In this document: positions 16,559 through 24,443 of the stretch, one piece after another
How the letters are laid out: each line of letters begins with the position of its first letter
How positions within the stretch are numbered: the stretch's first letter is position 1
DNA from: Stenotrophomonas sp.
GTDB lineage: Bacteria; Pseudomonadota; Gammaproteobacteria; Xanthomonadales; Xanthomonadaceae
Direction: 5' to 3'
NCBI GenBank assembly: GCA_003525885.1
Contig: DQIG01000036.1
Coordinates: forward strand, 1 to 25,776
DNA: 25,776 nucleotides
Translations under genes and position numbers: made by a program
The notes under the pieces: generated by a model
The model's database searches: none
The model's input: only the letters and a program-made list of their open reading frames with translations
What the model was told of the DNA's origin: nothing

Positions 16559-17911
16559 TCAGCCCAGCGGCAACAGGATCGACACGCACAGCCCGCCATC
16601 ACCGCGGTTCTGCAGCGACACCCGCCCACCGTGCGCTTCCACGATCTCGCGGGTGAGTGCCAAACCCAGCCCGGTGCCATTGCGCTTGGTCGAATAGAAC
16701 GGCATCAGTGCGTTCTGCAGCACCTGTTCGTTCATGCCCTTGCCGCGGTCCAGCACATCCAGGCGCAGCCATTGCGGCAGCCGCGTCAGCTGTACCTGCA
16801 CGTCATCATTGGGCGGATCGGCTTCGGCGCAGGCTTCATGTGCGTTCTTCAGCAGGTTCAACAACGCCTGCCCGAACTGCGCGATGTCGATGCGGCTGCT
16901 CAGTTCCTCGTCCGGCTCGCGCTCCATGCTGAACGGGATCTGCTGGCGCAGGCTGGACAGGAACGGCGCCCAGTGTACGGTCTGCAGTTGCGGCTGCGGC
17001 AGCTTGGCAAAGCGTGCATAGCCACGGATGAAGCCTTCCAGGTGGCGTGCGCGGTCTTCGATGGTGGTGAAGATCTCCGGCAGCCGATCGAAGCGCTCGC
17101 GCTGCACCAGCACGCCACCGGAATGGGCCAGCGAGGCGATCGGCGCCAGCGAGTTGTTGAGCTCGTGGCTGATCACCCGGATCACCTTTTTCCACGTCTG
17201 TACTTCCTGGCGGCGCAGTTCGGCGGTGAGCAGGCGTACCAGCAGCAGGTCGTGCGGACGGCCGTTGAGCTGGAAGGCGCGGCGCGACAGGTGGTAGACC
17301 TGCTCGTCATCCTCATCGCCGTCCTCGCCTTCCGCATGCACTGCGAACAGGCTGTCGCCGCCACGAGCGATGGCATCGCGCAGCTCCACCGGGACTTGCT
17401 CCAGCACCTCTTCCAGGCGCTGGCCCTCCAGCTTCCAGCCGCCATGCAGCAGCTTGCGCGCCGCCAGGTTGGAGAACACCACGCGGGCGACGCCATCACC
17501 GCCTGATGCGATCAGCAGCATCGCCACCGGCGTGTTCTGCACCATCGTGTCCAGCAGCAGTTCGCGTTGCACCAGCCCCTGCCGCTGCTCACGCAGTACA
17601 TCGCCCAGTTCGCGGTGTGCCTGTACCAGGTCGCCGAGCTCGTCATTGCCGGGCCAGTGCACACCGAAGTTGTATTCGCCGTCGCGATAGCTGCTGGTGG
17701 TGCCCGCCAGGGCCCGCATCAGTGACCGCACCGGGGCGGTCGCCCGGCGCAGGGTCCACCACATCAACGACAGCAGGATCAATGCCGACACCGTGGTCAC
17801 CACCCAGCCATGGTCCATCCAGTAGGCCAGCAGCCACGGCAGTGCCGCCGCCAGTGCCAATACCGGCAGCAGGCGCAGGAACAGGCGGAAAGTGAACGAG
17901 CGCCGTTTCAT
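16559..17911 (-). CDS. NtrY-like sensor histidine kinase of the transporter operon
   Basis: This 450-residue membrane sensor should phosphorylate the sigma-54 regulator encoded just upstream. Two membrane segments (about 9-30 and 37-55) leave almost no periplasmic loop. A HAMP-like linker (about 56-110) and a PAS-like region (about 115-230) follow. The phosphoacceptor is His249 in VISHELNNSLAPI. The N box NLLKNAHEA is at 352-360, the G1 box DRGKGM at 388-393 and the G2 box GTGLGL at 412-417. An acidic stretch EGEDGDEDDE (194-203) sits in the PAS-like part. The lack of a periplasmic sensor domain suggests detection in or near the membrane, perhaps through the transporter. Its ATG overlaps the regulator stop (ATGA), indicating coupled translation. 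The signal is unknown. Confidence 0.92.
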   Translation of the reverse strand: MKRRSFTFRLFLRLLPVLALAAALPWLLAYWMDHGWVVTTVSALILLSLMWWTLRRATAPVRSLMRALAGTTSSYRDGEYNFGVHWPGNDELGDLVQAHRELGDVLREQRQGLVQRELLLDTMVQNTPVAMLLIASGGDGVARVVFSNLAARKLLHGGWKLEGQRLEEVLEQVPVELRDAIARGGDSLFAVHAEGEDGDEDDEQVYHLSRRAFQLNGRPHDLLLVRLLTAELRRQEVQTWKKVIRVISHELNNSLAPIASLAHSGGVLVQRERFDRLPEIFTTIEDRARHLEGFIRGYARFAKLPQPQLQTVHWAPFLSSLRQQIPFSMEREPDEELSSRIDIAQFGQALLNLLKNAHEACAEADPPNDDVQVQLTRLPQWLRLDVLDRGKGMNEQVLQNALMPFYSTKRNGTGLGLALTREIVEAHGGRVSLQNRGDGGLCVSILLPLG

Positions 17912-19254
17912 TCGCGCGGAATACCGTGGCGGTCCATGCGCCGGTACAGCGCCTGGCGGCTCAGGCCGAGTTCGGCGGCGGCCTGGGCGATGACGCCATG
18001 GTTGCGCGCCAGCACATCCTCGATGCGTGCACGGTCGGGATCATTGCCCGCACTGGGGGCCGGGCGCGGTGTGGCGGCTGCGCGCGGCAGGTTGAGATCG
18101 GCCACTTCGATGCGGTTGCCGGTCGCCAGCAGTTCGGCGCGCTGGATCACGTTGCGCAGTTCGCGCACGTTGCCCGGCCACGGGTGCCGCTGCAGTGCCG
18201 CGGTGGCAGCACTGGACAGCGGCTTGCCAGCGGTCAGGAAGCGCTCGGCCAGCGGCACGATGTCGCCCGGGCGTTCGGCCAGCGGCGGCAGCACCAGTTC
18301 CACTGTATTGAGGCGGTAATAGAGGTCTTCGCGGAAGGTACCGTCGCGGATCATCGCCGGCAGGTCGGCATTGGTCGCGCTGACCACGCGGACCTTGACC
18401 TGGCGCTCGCGGTTGGAGCCCAGGCGCTCGAAGCGGCCGGTTTCAAGCACGCGCAGCAGCTTCATCTGCCCGCCCAGCGACAGGTTGCCGATCTCATCCA
18501 GGAACAGGGTGCCACCATCGGCGGCTTCGAACTTGCCTTCGCGCGCCTTGTTGGCGCCGGTATACGCACCGGCTTCGGCACCGAACAGCTCGGCTTCGAT
18601 CAGTTCCGAGGGCAGCGCGCCACAGTTGACCGCCACGAACGGACCCTTGGCCACCAGCGAATTGGCCTGGATGATCTGCGCGATCTTTTCCTTGCCGGCA
18701 CCGTTCGCGCCGGTGATCAGTACCGGCAGTTCCGAGCGTGCGACCTGGCAGGCCAGCGCGATCACGCGCTCGCTGGCGGGGTCGGCGAAGACCGCGCCGC
18801 ACAGGTCGTACTTCTCTTCCAGCGCGTTGCGCTGGCGCAGCTCACGGCTGCGGCGCCGGTCCAGTTCGCGCCGTGCCTCGGACAGTTCCAACAGGTTGTT
18901 GACCGTGGTCATCAGCTTGCGGTCGTCCCAGGGCTTGGCCAGGTAGTCGGCGGCACCCGCCTTGACCAGGTCCACGGCGCTGCTCAGATGGGTCCACGCC
19001 GTGAGCAGGATCACCGGCAGGTCCGGATGGCGCGCGCGGATCTGCGCGAACAGGGCCTCGCCTTCCTCGCCGGAGGTGGTGTCCTCGCTGAAGTTCATGT
19101 CCTGGATCACCAGGTCGACCGGCTGCGACTCGAGCAGGGCCAGCCCTTCGGCTGGGCTCTGCGCCTGCAGGGTATCGATGTCGTGCAGGGAGAACAGCAC
19201 GTCCAGCGCGGTGCCCACACTGGCGTTGTCGTCGATGATCAGGATCGAAGGCAT
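17908..19254 (-). CDS. Sigma-54-dependent (NtrC-family) response regulator
   Basis: This 448-residue regulator has three parts. The receiver has an acidic pocket at D8/D9, phosphoacceptor D52, T85 and K107. The AAA+ activator domain has Walker A GANGAGKE at 182-189, the sigma-54 contact loop GAYTGA at 229-234, and Walker B GGTLFLDEIG at 248-257. The C-terminal Fis-type helix-turn-helix ends AAAELGLSRQALYRRMDRHGI. Tyr replaces the usual Phe in GAFTGA, a change seen in working family members. The start chosen is MPSILIIDDN at 19254; the open frame extends far upstream but without resemblance. It is followed by its kinase with a 4-bp overlap. A sigma-54 promoter with repeated GTGTCC/GGACAC sites at the head of the operon is its probable target, so it probably activates its own operon. 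Confidence 0.94.
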   Translation of the reverse strand: MPSILIIDDNASVGTALDVLFSLHDIDTLQAQSPAEGLALLESQPVDLVIQDMNFSEDTTSGEEGEALFAQIRARHPDLPVILLTAWTHLSSAVDLVKAGAADYLAKPWDDRKLMTTVNNLLELSEARRELDRRRSRELRQRNALEEKYDLCGAVFADPASERVIALACQVARSELPVLITGANGAGKEKIAQIIQANSLVAKGPFVAVNCGALPSELIEAELFGAEAGAYTGANKAREGKFEAADGGTLFLDEIGNLSLGGQMKLLRVLETGRFERLGSNRERQVKVRVVSATNADLPAMIRDGTFREDLYYRLNTVELVLPPLAERPGDIVPLAERFLTAGKPLSSAATAALQRHPWPGNVRELRNVIQRAELLATGNRIEVADLNLPRAAATPRPAPSAGNDPDRARIEDVLARNHGVIAQAAAELGLSRQALYRRMDRHGIPRE

Positions 19255-19379
19255 CAAGCAGTTCTGCGGAAAGGGATGGGCGGCGCCGATGGAGCCGTGT
19301 TCGTGTCCATACGCCGGGAGAGCCCGGCGCCACCCATCAAGCATAGCCAAACCCGTGGCTGTGCAGGAGCGGCCCGCGC
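19255..19379 (-). other. Structured gap between PDZ gene and regulator gene
   Basis: This 125-bp gap is the only sizeable one within the operon. It holds a 13-bp inverted repeat with one mismatch, GATGGGCGGCGCC (19275-19287) and GGCGCCACCCATC (19326-19338). Overlapping its right arm is a perfect 7-bp stem, CGCCGGG (19312-19318)/CCCGGCG (19323-19329), with loop AGAG. The two structures exclude each other. No T run follows. It may lower or process read-through into the regulator genes, or mark a second promoter; a weak TATGCT lies near 19342 on the minus strand. Confidence 0.5.
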
Positions 19380-19766
19380 TCAGCGCCGGGGCGGGGCCGG
19401 TGGCGGCGCAGGTGGCGGCGGCACCTCCAGCGCCTGGCGCCAGGCCGCGGCGTCGACCGCCACCGTCAGTTCGCGCTTGTCGCGGCGCAGCAACAGATAG
19501 GCGGTGGCCGCGTGGGAATGGCGCAGGGCCTCGGCCAGATGCTCGACCCGGCGCACTGCCGTGTCGTCCACGCGCAGGATGCGATCGCCACTGCGCACGC
19601 CGAAGCGCGCTTCCGGGCTGGCGGCCTCCACGCGCACCTGGCCTTCGGTCGAGCGCAGCGACAGCCGCGCGGCATCCTGGCGCCATTCCAGTGTCTGCGC
19701 GTTGCCACCGCCGGCCAGCGCCGGCAGTGGCAGGAGCAGCATCAGGTACATCGCGCAGGCACGCAT
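19380..19766 (-). CDS. Small exported PDZ-domain protein
   Basis: This 128-residue protein has a predicted signal peptide (MRACAMYLMLLLPLPALAGG, cleavage after about residue 18-24). It then has a short beta-rich stretch and one PDZ-like domain (about 45-105: EARFGVRSGDRILRVDDTAV, VEHLAEALRHS). It ends in a proline-rich tail (VPPPPAPPPAPP). No protease domain is present. It should be periplasmic or membrane-attached. Its ATG (19766) follows the permease stop after one base, so it belongs to the operon. PDZ domains bind peptide C-termini or exposed strands, so it could present a substrate to the transporter or a misfolded-protein signal to the kinase. That role is inference. No named family was recognised beyond PDZ. 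Confidence 0.75.
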   Translation of the reverse strand: MRACAMYLMLLLPLPALAGGGNAQTLEWRQDAARLSLRSTEGQVRVEAASPEARFGVRSGDRILRVDDTAVRRVEHLAEALRHSHAATAYLLLRRDKRELTVAVDAAAWRQALEVPPPPAPPPAPPRR

Positions 19767-19767
19767 C

Positions 19768-20985
19768 TCACGCGCCCCGCGTGGCGACCGCAGGCGGTAC
19801 CGCTGCCGCACGCCGTGCCGGACCGAACACGGCGATCTGGCCCAGCACCCACAGCAGCAGCGCACCCAGCGGCAGGTAGTACAGCGGCATGCGCGGCAGC
19901 TCGTACAGGTTCATCAGGGCCAGGTTGATCGCATAGGCCGCCAGCATGCCCAGCACGATGCCCAGCGTGGCCAGCAGGAAATTCTCGGTCTGGAAGTAGC
20001 GCAGGATCTGTCCGCGGGTCGCGCCCAGCGCGCGCCGGATGCCGATCTGCTTGCTGCGCTGCTGCACCCAGAAGCTGGCCAGGCCGATGATGCCCAGCGC
20101 AGTGACCACCAGCAGCGAGATGCTGACGGTGATCAGCAGGCCGACCATCGCACGGTCGTTCTTGAAGAAGTCCTTGCGCTGGTCTTCATAGGTCAGCTTG
20201 TCGCGCATCAGGCGGTTGGGGTCGTTGCGCTCCAGCGCGGCGGCACCAGCATCGAGCACCTCCTGGCGGCGTTCGGGCGAAGTGCGCAGCACATACGTGC
20301 CACCTTCGTCGAAGGTGCGCCGCATGGGCAGCAGCATCGAGTTGGTCCAGTTGTCATTCCAGCCATTGGGGGTGCTGAGCGTGTCGACGATGCCGATCAC
20401 ATGCAGCGGCTGCTTGCCCATGTAGTAGGTCTTGCCCAGCGCACTGCCGTTGGGTTCCATCTTGGCGGCGGTGGCTTGGGTGAGGATGATCGGGATCGCG
20501 TTCTCCTTGGCGCCGCCCTTGCTGGCGTCTTCGAAGTTCTGATACTCGTCGGGCAGGAAATCGCGGCCGGCGATCAGGTTGATGCCCATCGTGGCCAGCC
20601 CGTTCTCGGACAGGGTGTACATCGAGGCGTTGGTGGTCGGCCGTTCCTGGTCGATCACACGCGAGATGCTGCTGCTGGAGGAGCCGTTGCGGAAGGGGAC
20701 CTGGTTGATGATGGTGACGTTGCTGACGCCGGGAATCGCGCGCAGCGATGCCAGGTCCTCGCGGGTGCGGGCCATGGCGTCGGTCTGCTTGCCGATGCCA
20801 CTGACGCGCAGCATCACCAGTTCGCTCTCGGCGATACCGCTGGGCATGCTGATCTTCTCCACGCGCTGGCTGACCAGGAACAGCGCGTTGCAGACGATGG
20901 CGCAGGTCAGTGCGACTTCCAGCACGATCAGGGCAGCGGCAGTCTTGTGCCGGCGCAGCGTGCTGAGGATGGGGCGGATGTCCAT
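19768..20985 (-). CDS. FtsX/MacB-type ABC transporter permease (second of pair)
   Basis: This 405-residue permease has MacB/FtsX layout: one N-terminal membrane helix (about 17-38, AALIVLEVALTCAIVCNALFL), a large periplasmic domain (about 45-280), and three C-terminal helices. The conserved coupling-loop motif KQIGIRRALGATRGQILRYF lies after the second helix. The start chosen is MDIRPILSTLRRHK at 20985, preceded by GAGGA; the longer open frame upstream is unsupported. It lies 20 bp downstream of the other permease gene, and the PDZ gene follows after one base. Such permeases do not usually move substrates through the membrane; they transmit ATPase motion to the periplasm. It probably pairs with the first permease as a heterodimer. 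Confidence 0.9.
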   Translation of the reverse strand: MDIRPILSTLRRHKTAAALIVLEVALTCAIVCNALFLVSQRVEKISMPSGIAESELVMLRVSGIGKQTDAMARTREDLASLRAIPGVSNVTIINQVPFRNGSSSSSISRVIDQERPTTNASMYTLSENGLATMGINLIAGRDFLPDEYQNFEDASKGGAKENAIPIILTQATAAKMEPNGSALGKTYYMGKQPLHVIGIVDTLSTPNGWNDNWTNSMLLPMRRTFDEGGTYVLRTSPERRQEVLDAGAAALERNDPNRLMRDKLTYEDQRKDFFKNDRAMVGLLITVSISLLVVTALGIIGLASFWVQQRSKQIGIRRALGATRGQILRYFQTENFLLATLGIVLGMLAAYAINLALMNLYELPRMPLYYLPLGALLLWVLGQIAVFGPARRAAAVPPAVATRGA

Positions 20986-21005
20986 GGGAGTCCTCGTTCG
21001 GGTGC

Positions 21006-22304
21006 TTACTGCGACTTGAGCTGGATGGCCGGGGTGACCTGCATGGCGCGCCAGGCGGGCAGGAAGCCGGCGGCAAGGCTGGCGAGCAGGGTCAGGCCCA
21101 GCGCGAGCAGCAGCATGTTGCCGTCCAGATGGGCCAGCTTTGCGTACTCCACCGGTTGCTGGCGCACCGCGAACAGGCCAAGCAGGGCCAGGCCGATACC
21201 CAGCACGCCACCGACCACGCCGACCGCACCGGCTTCCACCAGGCACTGCAGGAAGATCTGGCCGCGGCTGGCACCGAGGGCACGGCGCACGCCGATCTCA
21301 CCGCTGCGGCGCAGGAACTTGGCCAGCAGCAGGCCCACCGTGTTGACCAGGCAGACACCGAGGAAGCCCAGCGCCAGCCACAGCTGCAGGCGCACGTCGC
21401 TGGGCACCGCGCCATTGAAGTCCAGCCATTCCATCACGGTGCGCAGGCGCACGTTCGGCGGATGCTTGAAGCGGCCGGCCTCGCGCTGCTGGGTCGAATA
21501 GTTCTCCAGGTAGCGGCGGTAGTCGCCGGCCTTGGCCGGGTCCATTTCCACCCAGTACTGCAGCCACGCGCACGGTGCATTGAGCGAGTAGCTGTTGCCG
21601 TCGGGGTTTTCGCCGAAGCAGTTCATGTTGCCGTTGTTGCCGAGCTTCAGGTCGAACGAGGTGGAGATCGGCAGCAGCAGGTCTTCGTTCTTGCCGTAGC
21701 TGCCGGTGGTCAGGTCGTAGAAGTGCGGCTCCGGGCTCCATTCCTTCATCACGCCGACGATGCGGTAACTCTGGCCTTCCATGCGCAGGTCGCGGCCCAC
21801 GCTGTTGCCCCCCTGGTACAGCTTGTCGTTGAGCGCCTTGGAGATGACCACCACGCGTGCGCGGCCTTCATCGTCCTCGCGCGTCCAGGGACGGCCGTAC
21901 TGCATGGGCACCTCGAACATCGGGAAGAAGTCGGCCGAGGTCCAGCGGGTGTCGATGCTGAAGGGCTTGAGGGTGCTGTTGTCCGGTTCGATGGTGCCGC
22001 CGCCGCCGCTCATCAGCGCCTGGCGTTCGCCTTTGGCTTCGCGCAGCAGGGCTTCACCGTCGAAGCGGGTCAACTGGGTTTCCGGCTCTTCGCCGGCGAC
22101 GTAGGCACCGGTCGCGGCGTCGAGCTGTACGTAGAACAGGCGGTCGCTCTTGCCGGGAATCGGGTCGCCGGACAGCACATGGAACACGGTCAATGTGGTC
22201 ATCGAGGCGCCGATGCCCAGCGCGATGGCGACCACCATCAGCGAGGTCAGGATCTTGTTGCGGCGGAAGCTGCGGACCGCCAATCGGGCGTAGTAGGCGA
22301 ACAT
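21006..22304 (-). CDS. FtsX/MacB-type ABC transporter permease (first of pair)
   Basis: This 432-residue permease has an N-terminal helix (about 18-42), a periplasmic MacB-like domain (about 45-305) and three C-terminal helices, with the FtsX motif GEIGVRRALGASRGQIF after the second. It starts at MFAYYARLAVRSFRRNK (ATG at 22304), 10 bp after the ATPase gene. The periplasmic domain contains two cysteines (NMNCFGENP and NAPCAW) about 15 residues apart that could form a disulfide; the partner permease has none visible in its periplasmic part. The two permeases are only distantly similar, suggesting an asymmetric transporter. The substrate is unknown; peptide antibiotics, lipids or other envelope-active compounds are known for relatives. 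Confidence 0.9.
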   Translation of the reverse strand: MFAYYARLAVRSFRRNKILTSLMVVAIALGIGASMTTLTVFHVLSGDPIPGKSDRLFYVQLDAATGAYVAGEEPETQLTRFDGEALLREAKGERQALMSGGGGTIEPDNSTLKPFSIDTRWTSADFFPMFEVPMQYGRPWTREDDEGRARVVVISKALNDKLYQGGNSVGRDLRMEGQSYRIVGVMKEWSPEPHFYDLTTGSYGKNEDLLLPISTSFDLKLGNNGNMNCFGENPDGNSYSLNAPCAWLQYWVEMDPAKAGDYRRYLENYSTQQREAGRFKHPPNVRLRTVMEWLDFNGAVPSDVRLQLWLALGFLGVCLVNTVGLLLAKFLRRSGEIGVRRALGASRGQIFLQCLVEAGAVGVVGGVLGIGLALLGLFAVRQQPVEYAKLAHLDGNMLLLALGLTLLASLAAGFLPAWRAMQVTPAIQLKSQ

Positions 22305-22314
22305 GGTCGGGCCC

Positions 22315-23040
22315 TCACTCGTTGACGGCGACGATGTGGCGCGGTGGGGTAGCCAGCACCGGCTCGCGCACCAGGTCGGTGACCTGGCCATCGACGATGT
22401 GCACGTTGCGCTGCGCACGTGCGGCCAGCTCCGGATCATGGGTGACCATGACGATGGTGGTGCCGGCGGCGTTGATTTCCTCCAGCAGCTCCATCACGCC
22501 GCGGGCCATCTGCGTATCCAGGTTGCCGGTCGGTTCGTCGGCCAGCAGCAGGCGCGGGCTGCCGGCCAGCGCACGCGCGATCGCCGCACGCTGCTGCTGG
22601 CCGCCGGACAGTTCATTCGGGTAGTGCTTCATGCGCGAGCCGAGGCCGACCTGGGTCAGCGCCTTCTCGATGCGTTCGCGGCGCTCGTTGGCGCTCATCT
22701 TGCGGTAGCGCAGCGGCACGTCGACGTTGTCGAACAGGTTGAGGTCCGGGATCAGGTTGAAGCCCTGGAAGATGAAGCCGATCTTCTGGTTGCGCAGGCG
22801 GCTGCGCGCATCATCGCCCAGCGTGCTCACGTCCTGGCCGTCCAGCATGTAGGTGCCGCTGGTGAAGGTTTCCAGCAGGCCGGCGATGTTGAGGAAGGTG
22901 GTCTTGCCGGAGCCGGACGGGCCGGTGACGGCAACGAATTCGCCTTCCTTGACCTGCAGTTCCAGCGAGCGCAACGCGTGGGTTTCCACCTGTTCGGTGC
23001 GGAAGACCTTGGCGACCGAACGCATTTCGAGCATGTACAT
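22315..23040 (-). CDS. ABC transporter ATP-binding protein, MacB/LolD type
   Basis: This 241-residue cytoplasmic ATPase powers the permease pair. Walker A GPSGSGKT is at about 40-47, the Q-loop is in FIFQGFNLIPDLN, the signature LSGGQQQR and Walker B LLLADEPTG follow, and the H-loop is VMVTHDPE. The combination GPSGSGKTTFLNIAGLLE and DEPTGNLD places it with the LolD/MacB/FtsE group. It starts at the ATG at 23040 with GAGAGG upstream; two further in-frame ATGs lie at codons 3 and 6. It lies 35 bp after the adaptor gene and 10 bp before the first permease gene. Confidence 0.95.
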   Translation of the reverse strand: MYMLEMRSVAKVFRTEQVETHALRSLELQVKEGEFVAVTGPSGSGKTTFLNIAGLLETFTSGTYMLDGQDVSTLGDDARSRLRNQKIGFIFQGFNLIPDLNLFDNVDVPLRYRKMSANERRERIEKALTQVGLGSRMKHYPNELSGGQQQRAAIARALAGSPRLLLADEPTGNLDTQMARGVMELLEEINAAGTTIVMVTHDPELAARAQRNVHIVDGQVTDLVREPVLATPPRHIVAVNE

Positions 23041-23075
23041 GGGGTGTCCTCTCTCCAGGATTCAGGTATCAGGTA

Positions 23076-24353
23076 TCAGTTGACGGAGACGCGTTCGGCG
23101 TCCTTGAACAGGTCGCTGCCGGAGACCACGATGCGGTCGCCTGGCTGCACACCCGACTTGATTTCCACTTCGCCCAGGCTGCTGACGCCCAGTTCCACCG
23201 GACGGCGCACGGCGGTGCGGCCATCCATCACGTAGGCCACGCCATTGCCCTGTTCGACGAACGGGCCGCGCTCGACCTTCAGCACGTTCCTGCGGGTATC
23301 GAGCAGGACGCGAACCGACATCCGCTGGCTCTGGCGCAGGCCTTCCGGCTGTGCGCTGGCGAAGCGCACGCGGGCGTTGACCTCGCCGTTGACCACTTCG
23401 GGAGACACTGCGCTGATCTCGCCCGGGAACGGCTGACCGTTGCCGCCGGTCAACTGCGCCGGCATGCCGATTGCCAGGTCGCGGGCGAAGCTCTCAGGCA
23501 CCTTGATCTCGACTTCGAACTTGGACAGATCGACCACGCCCAGCACCGGTGCGTTGGCCGCCAGGTTGGTGGACTGCACGGCCTGCACCTGGCCGACCTG
23601 GCCATCGAACGGGGCGCGCAGCGTCAGCGCATCGACCTGGCGCTGCACTTCGGCCACCACGGCCTTCTGGCGGTCGGCCAGCAGGCGCTTGTTGCGGGCA
23701 TCCAGGTCTGCGCCCTGGCTCTGCAGGCGCGCGTCGGTGGTGGCGTTGGCCAGGGTGATGTCGGCCTTCTTCAGCGAGTCCTTGGCCTTGGCCAGATCGA
23801 TCTGCGGCACCGCACCGCCGTCGTAGCCGCGCTGGTAGCGCTGCAGGTCGCGGTCGGCAGCTTGCCGTTCGATCGTGGCCTGGTCGGTTTCCTTGCGCGA
23901 CTTGGCACGGGCCAGGGTCGCGTCCAGCGCGGCACGGCTGGCCTCGGCTTCCAGGCCGGCCAGGGTGGCCTGTTCCTGGGCCAGCTTGCTGCGCAGTTCC
24001 GGGCTGTCGATGATCGCCAGTTCCTGGCCCTTCTTGACCACGTCACCGGCGACCACCTTCAGGTCCACGGTACCGGCCGAGATGGCGTACAGGATCGGGC
24101 TGTTGGCGGCGATCACCCGGCCGTCGGCAGCGATGTCACGGACCAGGTCGCCACGCTTCACTTCAGCAATGCGCACGCGGCTGCTGTCGAAGGAGCGGCT
24201 GGCATTGGACCAGGAATGCACCGCCCAGCCGATGCCAGCGAGCAGCGCGATGGCACCCAGCGCGGGCCAGCGGTAACGGTGCCAGTTTGCACGGTGGGTG
24301 CCGGCCGGGGTGGAGGAAACGATCTGGTCCTGTGCGGAAGTGTCGCGGATCAT
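23076..24353 (-). CDS. HlyD/MacA-type periplasmic adaptor, first gene of the operon
   Basis: This 425-residue membrane-fusion protein is anchored by one N-terminal helix (about 30-47) with a periplasmic body. The lipoyl-like half-motif (ISAGTVDLKVVAGDVVKKGQ, about 91-110) and its partner (LRAPFDGQVGQVQAVQ) flank a long helical hairpin rich in Ala, Lys, Gln and Glu (about 115-235). Beta-barrel and membrane-proximal domains follow. It should link the inner-membrane transporter to an outer-membrane channel, which is not encoded nearby. The start chosen is MIRDTSAQDQ at 24353; the open frame extends to 24485 but that stretch contains the sigma-54 promoter and is therefore upstream of the transcript. 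The 5' leader would be about 23 nt with no strong ribosome-binding site. Confidence 0.9.
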   Translation of the reverse strand: MIRDTSAQDQIVSSTPAGTHRANWHRYRWPALGAIALLAGIGWAVHSWSNASRSFDSSRVRIAEVKRGDLVRDIAADGRVIAANSPILYAISAGTVDLKVVAGDVVKKGQELAIIDSPELRSKLAQEQATLAGLEAEASRAALDATLARAKSRKETDQATIERQAADRDLQRYQRGYDGGAVPQIDLAKAKDSLKKADITLANATTDARLQSQGADLDARNKRLLADRQKAVVAEVQRQVDALTLRAPFDGQVGQVQAVQSTNLAANAPVLGVVDLSKFEVEIKVPESFARDLAIGMPAQLTGGNGQPFPGEISAVSPEVVNGEVNARVRFASAQPEGLRQSQRMSVRVLLDTRRNVLKVERGPFVEQGNGVAYVMDGRTAVRRPVELGVSSLGEVEIKSGVQPGDRIVVSGSDLFKDAERVSVN

Positions 24354-24386
24354 CGGGTGGGTGCCTGACGGTGGTAATGAGTACCA

Positions 24387-24402
24387 AGCATGTAGCGTGC
24401 CA
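24387..24402 (-). promoter_or_regulatory. Sigma-54 (-24/-12) promoter of the transporter operon
   Basis: Read on the minus strand the sequence is TGGCACGCTACATGCT. Against the consensus TGGCACG-N4-TTGC(A/T) the -24 part is perfect and the -12 part has one mismatch (ATGCT). GG and GC have the required 10-base separation. Transcription would start near 24376, about 23 bp before the adaptor ATG. The operon's own regulator carries the sigma-54 contact loop, which supports the call. Confidence 0.85.
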
Positions 24403-24443
24403 ACTTTATTTCCTTTCAGGTCAATGGGTTGGGTGGGGCGCTT

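Noticed and set aside
17926..19500. A 524-codon open frame on the plus strand opposite the response regulator
   Set aside because: The composition (Gln, Gly, His, Arg) is that of a codon-position shadow, and the opposite frame has clear receiver, AAA+ and HTH domains.
21129..22325. A 398-codon plus-strand open frame opposite the first permease gene
   Set aside because: It lacks motifs, while the minus strand shows a complete FtsX-type permease with a fitting operon position.
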